Below are positions 56,314-64,000 of a stretch of 64,000 nt of DNA, one piece after another; positions within the stretch are counted from its first letter, which is position 1; the number at the start of each line of letters is the position of its first letter. Source of the stretch: Leptothrix cholodnii SP-6 (GTDB lineage: Bacteria; Pseudomonadota; Gammaproteobacteria; Burkholderiales; Burkholderiaceae_C); contig NC_010524.1 of NCBI RefSeq assembly GCF_000019785.1, positions 4,762,001 to 4,826,000 on the forward strand, in the 5' to 3' direction. The notes below the pieces were generated by a model. That model made no database searches. It saw nothing but the letters and a program-made list of their open reading frames with translations, and had not been told where the DNA came from. The translations under genes were made by a program, and so were the position numbers.

Positions 56314-56787
56314 TCAGGCGAGGGCTTGGGCGGCATCGGCCACCGCGGCGCGGATGCGGGCGTAGGTGCCGCAGCGGCAGATGTTGCCGGCCATGGCCGT
56401 GTCGATCTCGGCGGCGCTGGGCTGCTTGCCACGTGGCAGTGATTTCAGGAACGCCGTCGCGCTCATGATCTGGCCGCTCTGGCAGTAGCCGCACTGCGCC
56501 ACGTCGTGCTGGACCCAGGCCGCGTGCACCGCGGCGCCGACCCGGTCGCTGCCGTCGGTGGTGGCCTCGATGGTGCGGATCTGCTTGCCCTCGGCGGCCG
56601 AGATCGGCGTGATGCACGAGCGGATCGCCTGGCCGTCCAGGTGCACGGTGCAGGCGCCGCACAGCGCCGCGCCGCAGCCGAACTTGGTGCCGGTCAAGCC
56701 CAGCGTGTCGCGCAGGGCCCAGAGGATGGGGGTGGCCGGGTCGGTGTCGACCGTGTGCTCACGGCCGTTGACGTTGAGCTTGCTCAT
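56314..56787 (-). CDS. 2Fe-2S subunit of the molybdenum hydroxylase (IorA-like)
   Basis: The 157-residue protein has both iron-sulfur centres of this family: C38, C43, C46 and C58 in the plant-ferredoxin-like domain and C99, C102, C137 and C139 in the helical domain (CGYCQSGQ, GNICRCGTY). It carries electrons from the molybdenum site to an external acceptor. There is no FAD subunit gene nearby, as expected for the IorAB type. Divergent from the AraC regulator. Confidence 0.93.
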   Translation of the reverse strand: MSKLNVNGREHTVDTDPATPILWALRDTLGLTGTKFGCGAALCGACTVHLDGQAIRSCITPISAAEGKQIRTIEATTDGSDRVGAAVHAAWVQHDVAQCGYCQSGQIMSATAFLKSLPRGKQPSAAEIDTAMAGNICRCGTYARIRAAVADAAQALA

Positions 56788-57007
56788 GGCGGAGGGGATC
56801 CGGAAGTGCGTCGATGCGGCGAAGTGTCTGCGGCGAGCCGGCGGCGAGCTTGCCGGTTCTGATTCATGTCTTGCCTTTTTCGAGGCTTCGTCGTCATGCA
56901 TCCCATGGCTCGATACCGTCGGCGGTAAAGTGCCGCTGGCGGCACGCGCGCGAGATTCACGTGCCGGCCGAGTGAATGCGACAGGAATCCACCTCCACAG
57001 GCTGACC

Positions 57008-57916
57008 ATGCCCATCGATACCCTGGCCCATGAGATCGGCCGAATTGCCCGAAACGACGGCCCTTGCCTGACCGAACTGCCCGACCTGACGCTCTTCCGC
57101 AGCAGCCTCAAGACCGAGCCGACGCCCTGCATCTATGCGCTCGGGCTGACCGTCGTCGCGCAGGGTGGCAAGCAGGTCACGGCCGGTGAGCAGGTGATCG
57201 ATTACGGGCCGGGCCAGTCGCTGCTGACTGCCGTCGATCTGCCGGTGATCGGGCAGGTCACCCGGGCCGACCTGGCGCGGCCGTTCCTGGGGCTGGTGCT
57301 GACGCTGGATGCACGCGCGCTGGTGCAGGCCGCCGCCGAGATGGATCGGCCACCCCTGCCGCGCGACCCGGCGCCGCGCGCGATCTCGCGGTGTGAGACC
57401 GAAGCGCCCTTGCTCGACGCGCTGATCCGCCTGGTCCGGCTGCTGGGCGAGCCGCAGCTGATCGCGCATGTCGCGCCGCTGATCCGGCAGGAGATCATGC
57501 TGCGCCTGCTGTGCGGCCCGCACGGCCCCTACCTGCGCCACCTGCTGGCGGCGGGCTCGCCCAGCCATCAGATCGCGCGCGCGATGGCGTGGCTCAAGCA
57601 GAACTTCACCGGCGACGTGCGGATCGATGATCTGGCCGCCAGCGTGCACATGAGCCCGTCGACCTTCCGGCAGCACTTTCGCGGCCTGACCGGCATGAGC
57701 CCGCTGCAGTATCAGAAGCAGCTGCGCCTGCAGGAGGCGCGGCAGCTGATGCTCAGCCACGACCTCGACGCCGGCAGCACCGCCGCTCGGGTGGGCTACG
57801 AAAGCGCCTCGCAGTTCAGCCGCGACTACAGCCGGCTGTTCGGCGCGCCGCCGCAGCGCGACATCCGGCGCATGCGGCATCCGGGCGAGGGTGGCGTCGA
57901 GCCGGCGATGCCCTGA
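57008..57916 (+). CDS. AraC-family transcriptional regulator
   Basis: The 302-residue protein has an AraC N-terminal domain of the PF06719 type (CIYALGLTVVAQGGKQVTAG, YGPGQSLLTAVDLPVIGQV) and a C-terminal double HTH (RIDDLAASVHMSPSTFRQHF, AARVGYESASQFSRDYSRLF). ATG 57008 is preferred to far-upstream starts that would run through the divergent gene. Position suggests control of the molybdenum hydroxylase genes. Confidence 0.9.
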   Translation: MPIDTLAHEIGRIARNDGPCLTELPDLTLFRSSLKTEPTPCIYALGLTVVAQGGKQVTAGEQVIDYGPGQSLLTAVDLPVIGQVTRADLARPFLGLVLTLDARALVQAAAEMDRPPLPRDPAPRAISRCETEAPLLDALIRLVRLLGEPQLIAHVAPLIRQEIMLRLLCGPHGPYLRHLLAAGSPSHQIARAMAWLKQNFTGDVRIDDLAASVHMSPSTFRQHFRGLTGMSPLQYQKQLRLQEARQLMLSHDLDAGSTAARVGYESASQFSRDYSRLFGAPPQRDIRRMRHPGEGGVEPAMP

Positions 57917-57958
57917 AACCGGGTGCCGGGCGGCTCGGCGTCGTCCGATGCGCAGACG

Positions 57959-57985
57959 AAAAAAAGCCCGGCAGTTGCCGGGCTT
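57959..57985 (-). terminator. Rho-independent terminator of the phasin gene
   Basis: AAGCCCGGCA and TGCCGGGCTT (57964-57973 and 57976-57985) form a perfect 10-bp stem with a GT loop. Read on the minus strand the stem is followed by seven T. It lies about 50 bp past the phasin stop and 43 bp past the AraC stop, so it may work for both genes, best for the phasin. Confidence 0.85.
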
Positions 57986-58036
57986 CAAGGGTTGCCGACG
58001 AAACTCGCTCGTCAGAACCCGAGGAGATTCATGCGC

Positions 58037-58600
58037 TCAGCGCTTGGTGCTCTTCTTCACGGCTTCGGCGGCGGCCTTGGCGGTGTTTTCAGCGGTGGCG
58101 CTGAGCTGCTTGAAGTTGGCTTCAGCGGCGCTGGCGGCTTGCTTGGCAGCCTTCTGCACGCTGTCGAAAGCGGCGGTGGTGTTGGCGATGGCGCTCTTGA
58201 CGGCGGCCACGGCGGACTCGCTGCCGGCCGGGGCGTTCTTGACGGCGGTGTCGACCAGCGACTGGAACTGCTCCTGCACGGCCTTGACCTGCGCTTCGGC
58301 CAGCTTGCTGACTTCAGCTTGCGTGGCGGCAGCGATGTCGGCCACTTGGCGGCCGTAGGCCACGGCCTTGTCCTGTGCCGGCTGCAGGTTGGCTTGCAGG
58401 CTGGTCATGAATTCTTGCGGGTCCTTGGCGCCCAGGGCGGCCTTGGCCTTTTCGACGCTGTCGTCGATCGACGAACGGGCGGCTTGCATGTTCAGCTCGA
58501 CCAGCTGCTCGATGCCCTTGAAGGCTTGCTGGGTCAGCGTGACGAGGTTGTCGAGGGCGGCCTTGTTGGCGGCGGCGATCTGTTCAGCGGGATTGGTCAT
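58037..58600 (-). CDS. phaP: Phasin family protein
   Basis: The 187-residue protein is almost wholly helical and rich in Ala, Lys, Glu and Gln. N-terminal NPAEQIAAANKAALDNLVTL and AFKGIEQLVELNMQAARSSI match phasins, which coat polyhydroxyalkanoate granules. The C-terminus is Ala/Lys repetitive (AAEAVKKSTKR). GGAG precedes ATG 58600. Two PhaR-like palindromes lie upstream and a strong terminator downstream, consistent with a highly expressed single gene. Confidence 0.93.
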   Translation of the reverse strand: MTNPAEQIAAANKAALDNLVTLTQQAFKGIEQLVELNMQAARSSIDDSVEKAKAALGAKDPQEFMTSLQANLQPAQDKAVAYGRQVADIAAATQAEVSKLAEAQVKAVQEQFQSLVDTAVKNAPAGSESAVAAVKSAIANTTAAFDSVQKAAKQAASAAEANFKQLSATAENTAKAAAEAVKKSTKR

Positions 58601-58638
58601 GGTCAGACTCCAGGTGTTGCGATCGGGTTGATCTGTTT

Positions 58639-58713
58639 TGCTGCACTGCAGCATGGAATGAAGTATGAGGGCTCGACGAGGCGAGTGCAAGTGTTTTGTT
58701 GCAGTGCAGCAAA
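58639..58713 (-). promoter_or_regulatory. Two PhaR-like palindromic sites upstream of phaP
   Basis: TGCTGCACTGCAGCA (58639-58653) is a perfect palindrome containing CTGC-N3-GCAG. TTTGTTGCAGTGCAGCAAA (58695-58713) is a near palindrome. PhaR, the repressor that senses PHA, binds TGC-rich palindromes of this kind at phasin promoters in other bacteria. The phaR gene itself is not in the window. Confidence 0.6.
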
Positions 58714-58932
58714 GTCTAGTCGGCAACCTCTAGACGCCCGATCGGGCTCACTCCGGCAGGTCGCGATACCCGCGGCGCGGATGGCGACAATCGCCACCAT
58801 GTTCGAACCCGTCGCTCCCTCCGCAGCCGATGCCGGCCCCCGGCTGCACGGCCTCCACCGATTCATGTCGCGGGCCGACGTACGGGGCGCGTCGCAGCCG
58901 GCCGACGCCCCGAGGCTGCGGCAGGCCTCGCG

Positions 58933-59865
58933 GTGAGCCGCCCCAAGCCGGCCTGGCGACCGCCCACGCGCGACGGCGTCGGCCCGAGCTGCGTCGCCAC
59001 GCTGCCCGGCGCGTGGCCCGGCGCGGCGGACTTCCTGGCCGAGCGCCTGCCGGTGCTGACCGCCGATCAATGGCGCGAGCGCATGGCCGCAGGCGACGTG
59101 CTGGCCGTCGACGGTCGGCCGCTGCCGCCCGACGCGCCGCATGTGGCGCACACCCGGCTCTGGTACTGGCGCGCGCTGCCGGCCGAACCGCGCATCCCGT
59201 TCGAGGCGGAGGTGCTGTTCCAGGACGCGCATCTGGTGGCGGTCGACAAGCCGCATTTCCTGCCGATGACGCCCAAGGGCCGCTACGTGCAGGAGACGCT
59301 GCTGGTGCGCCTGAAGCGCCAGCTCGGCATCGACACGCTGGTGCCGATGCACCGGCTCGACCGCGAGACCGCCGGCGTGGTGCTGTTCACCGTGCAGCCG
59401 GCGACCCGCCACGCCTATCAGTCGCTGCTGCGCGATCGTTCGGTCGAGAAGGTCTACGAGGCGGTCGCACCGTGGCGCGCCGATCTGGCGCTGCCGCTGA
59501 CGCGCTGCAGCCGGCTGCAGGAGCGCGCCGACGCCTTCATGCAGATGGCCGAGGTGGCCGGCGAGCCGAATGCGCAGACGTCGATCGAGCTGATCCGGCG
59601 GGTGGCTGCGGCCGAGCCGCTGGCGCTGTACCGCCTGCGCCCGCGGACCGGGCAGAAACACCAGCTGCGCGCCCACATGGCGGCGCTGGGCTTGCCGATC
59701 CGCGGCGACCGGATCTACCCGGTGTTGCAGCCGGATCTGGCCGAGGGCGCCCAGCCCGACTACAGCCGGCCGCTGCAGCTGCTGGCGCGCTCGATCGCGT
59801 TCACCGATCCGGTCAGCGGCGCGCCTCGCCGTTTCGAGAGCCGGCGGGTGCTGACGGTCGATTGA
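58933..59865 (+). CDS. RluA-family pseudouridine synthase
   Basis: The 310-residue enzyme has the RluA catalytic motif HRLDRETAGVV with D143, and the later LYRLRPRTGQKHQLRAHMAA. It isomerises uridine in rRNA or tRNA; the N-terminal extension without a clear S4 domain points to RluA/YmfC-like rather than RluC/RluD members. GTG 58933 is the start. The RNA target cannot be assigned. Confidence 0.88.
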   Translation: MSRPKPAWRPPTRDGVGPSCVATLPGAWPGAADFLAERLPVLTADQWRERMAAGDVLAVDGRPLPPDAPHVAHTRLWYWRALPAEPRIPFEAEVLFQDAHLVAVDKPHFLPMTPKGRYVQETLLVRLKRQLGIDTLVPMHRLDRETAGVVLFTVQPATRHAYQSLLRDRSVEKVYEAVAPWRADLALPLTRCSRLQERADAFMQMAEVAGEPNAQTSIELIRRVAAAEPLALYRLRPRTGQKHQLRAHMAALGLPIRGDRIYPVLQPDLAEGAQPDYSRPLQLLARSIAFTDPVSGAPRRFESRRVLTVD

Positions 59866-59874
59866 GGGCCGGCT

Positions 59875-62237
<2,363 letters not shown>

Positions 62238-62753
62238 TCAGGGGAAGGCCGGGATGTTGGGCTCGATGCCCTCGAGATGAGCCTCGGGGTGCAGGGCCTG
62301 CAGCTTGGCTTCGATCTCGTCGACCCGCGAGCGCGGCACGTCGACCATCAGCAGGTACTGGCCCTGCTCGACCGCCGTCATGAAGCGCTGCAGCCGGTTG
62401 CTCGGCGTGGAGATGCCGATCATGCTCGACGACCAGGCGCCGAAGCCCGCGCCCACCACCGCCAGCACGCCGACCATGCCCCACTGCGGCGTCTCGCCGA
62501 TCACCGGCAGGAACACCGCCACCACCGCGCCGGCGATCGCGCCCACCGCCCCGCCCGCCACCAGGCCGGCTTGCGCGGCACGCACGATGTCGGAGGTCTG
62601 CAGCAGGTTGGCCGCGTGCAGCCCGTCCATGTCGGCGCCGTCGCGGGCCACGAAGTGGATGTGAGGTTCGGCGATGCGCGCCAGCAGCAGATCGTCCATC
62701 GTCCGGCGCGCGCTGGCCAGGTCGGGTATGAGCCAGTAGATCCGTCTGCGCAT
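62238..62753 (-). CDS. Membrane protein with glycine-zipper helices, DUF1269-like
   Basis: The 171-residue protein begins MRRRIYWLIPDLASARRTMD and has two hydrophobic segments with Gly repeats (about 65-90 and 95-115). The rest is alpha/beta with VEQGQYLLMVDVPRSRVDEI. The pattern is that of DUF1269/YlbF-type stress-associated membrane proteins of unknown function. AGGAGG precedes the ATG. It is convergent with the HD-GYP-like gene, with stops directly adjacent. Confidence 0.75.
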   Translation of the reverse strand: MRRRIYWLIPDLASARRTMDDLLLARIAEPHIHFVARDGADMDGLHAANLLQTSDIVRAAQAGLVAGGAVGAIAGAVVAVFLPVIGETPQWGMVGVLAVVGAGFGAWSSSMIGISTPSNRLQRFMTAVEQGQYLLMVDVPRSRVDEIEAKLQALHPEAHLEGIEPNIPAFP

Positions 62754-62974
62754 GTCAGCCTCCTGTACAGCCCGTGGGTGGTGAAAGCGAGGGTCTCGGG
62801 CTTTTATACACCCCGCCCTTGCCGCGTGCAACGCAAGGCGGGCCGGCCGCGTGGCCGTCAGGGTGGCCCGTCCCGATGTGTCTTTGGTCAACGCGTTACA
62901 AGCGCTCACGTCGTCGAGGCGGGTGTTCCGACACAGTGATCGCACCCCTGAAACCGATGAAAGAGGAGATCGCC

Positions 62975-63997
62975 ATGGCTGCTCCGAAATGCTGCTTCGA
63001 CCGCATCCTGCCGCGTGACCTGCTGCGCCCGCAGGCCACCCTCGCCGGCCCCGGCGGGCGCACGCGTGCGATATCGCCCAAGGGCAAGACGTGGATCAAC
63101 GGCTCGACCCTGCGGGTGCGCTTCATGGGCGGCACGGCCGCCGAACAGGCCCGCACCCGCGAGCAGGCCGGCTGGTGGTCGGCGGTGTGCAACCTGAAGT
63201 TCGACTTCGGCAACGCGCCCGAGGCCGAGATCCGCATCAGCTACGACGGCAACGACGGTGCCTGGTCGATGCTCGGCACCGACGCGCGCAGCATCCCGTT
63301 CAACCAGGCGACCATGAACCTCGGTTTCATGGACGGCGGCACCGCGGCGCACGAGTTCGGCCACGCCATCGGACTGGCGCACGAACATTCGAGTCCGGCC
63401 GGTGGCATCCAGTGGAACGAGCAGGCGGTGATCCGCTCGCTGGCAGGCCCGCCCAACTTCTGGGACGAGGCGACCACCCGCCACAACGTCTTCTTCAAGT
63501 ACGGGATGGACCAGATCAACGGCACGCAGTTCGATCCGGACTCGATCATGCTGTACGCGTTTCCGGCCGAGTGGACGCTCAACGGCGTGGCCACGCACGC
63601 CAACGAGGTGCTGTCGGCGCTGGACCGCGAGTTCGTGGCCGGCGCGCGCATGTACCCCAAGACCCAGCCCGGCCTGCCCGCGGCCACGCCGCTGACGGTG
63701 GGCGCCTCGCGCATCAGCGCGAGCATCGGCAAGGCCGGCGAGGAGGACCTGTTCCGCTTCCATGCCGACACGAACGGCGTCTACGTCATCGAGACCATGG
63801 GCATCACCGACGTCTACATGAAGCTGTTCGGCCCGAACAGCGCGACCGCACTGCTGGCCGAGGACGACGACAGCGGCTTCGGCCTGAACCCGCGCATCTC
63901 GGCGCCGCTGCTGGCCGGCGACTACTTCGTGCAGGTGCGCCACTACGACCGCAGCGGCGGCACCGGGCGCTACTCGGTGGGCGTCAAGCGGCGCTGA
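62975..63997 (+). CDS. Metzincin-type zinc metalloprotease with C-terminal PPC-like domain
   Basis: The 340-residue protein has the metzincin zinc motif HEFGHAIGLAH (126-136) with E127, and a Met-turn DSIMLYAF. From about 250 a beta-rich domain (EEDLFRFHADTNGVYVIETM, LAGDYFVQVRHYDRSGGTG) resembles a bacterial pre-peptidase C-terminal domain. No signal peptide is seen at the chosen start; GAGGAG lies directly before ATG 62975, and ATG 62957 would add only MKEEIA. Export, if any, would need a non-Sec route. Substrate unknown. Confidence 0.87.
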   Translation: MAAPKCCFDRILPRDLLRPQATLAGPGGRTRAISPKGKTWINGSTLRVRFMGGTAAEQARTREQAGWWSAVCNLKFDFGNAPEAEIRISYDGNDGAWSMLGTDARSIPFNQATMNLGFMDGGTAAHEFGHAIGLAHEHSSPAGGIQWNEQAVIRSLAGPPNFWDEATTRHNVFFKYGMDQINGTQFDPDSIMLYAFPAEWTLNGVATHANEVLSALDREFVAGARMYPKTQPGLPAATPLTVGASRISASIGKAGEEDLFRFHADTNGVYVIETMGITDVYMKLFGPNSATALLAEDDDSGFGLNPRISAPLLAGDYFVQVRHYDRSGGTGRYSVGVKRR

Positions 63998-64000
63998 GAG

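Overview
The window is GC-rich DNA with G/C-biased third codon positions and tightly packed genes. The gene set (polyhydroxyalkanoate (PHA) phasin and 3HB-oligomer hydrolase, TRAP and Bug-type binding proteins, class II RNR, YqjD/YqjE/YqjK trio, many LysR/IclR/AraC regulators) fits a betaproteobacterium of the Burkholderiales, most like the Leptothrix/Sphaerotilus/Rubrivivax group. That placement is inference from gene content and protein resemblance; there is no rRNA or tRNA gene in the window to test it.

Layout. 1-8.3 kb: 5' end of psd, the YqjD/E/K cluster, two tandem MIP18/DUF59 genes with two FNR-type palindromes between them, divergent B12-dependent ribonucleotide reductase, a PIN toxin with a convergent AbrB-type antitoxin, an aldo/keto reductase and a Cho-like GIY-YIG nuclease. 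8.3-15.8 kb: membrane and DUF3616 proteins, PPK2, a 43-residue basic protein, and a three-gene MacAB-like efflux set. 15.8-23.9 kb: LysR, SDR, DctPQM TRAP transporter, split transketolase and MetY, which look like one catabolic unit. 23.9-32.4 kb: CWC protein, SixA, a branched-chain-type binding protein, 3HB-oligomer hydrolase, a FixL/FixJ-like two-component pair, YjdM and a DTW-domain protein.

32.4-44.4 kb is the accessory region. It begins with a roughly 480-bp array of about 23 short dyad-symmetric units spaced about 21.5 bp apart. An insertion-sequence remnant follows, then a convergent restriction-modification pair of visibly lower GC, a PLD-helicase-DUF3427 protein, a secreted Cys-rich protein, a FN3-like protein with a decayed partial copy, a umuC tail fragment, and a three-gene operon encoding an XRE-ImmA/IrrE protease, a PIN protein and a HEPN-like protein. 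That operon starts from a promoter whose -10 box and start codon lie inside one palindrome.

44.4-64 kb returns to metabolism: LysR/Bug pair; IclR with a homogentisate operon (degenerate MBL-fold protein, FAD hydroxylase, DUF2783, hmgA, fahA); XdhC with a Tat-exported molybdenum hydroxylase under a divergent AraC; phasin with PhaR-like sites; RluA-type synthase; Gfo/Idh/MocA oxidoreductase; a degenerate HD-GYP protein; and a metzincin-like protease with a PPC-like tail.

The strongest candidates for something undescribed are the dyad array and the protease/PIN/HEPN operon. All functional statements rest on reading motifs by eye; no database search was possible.
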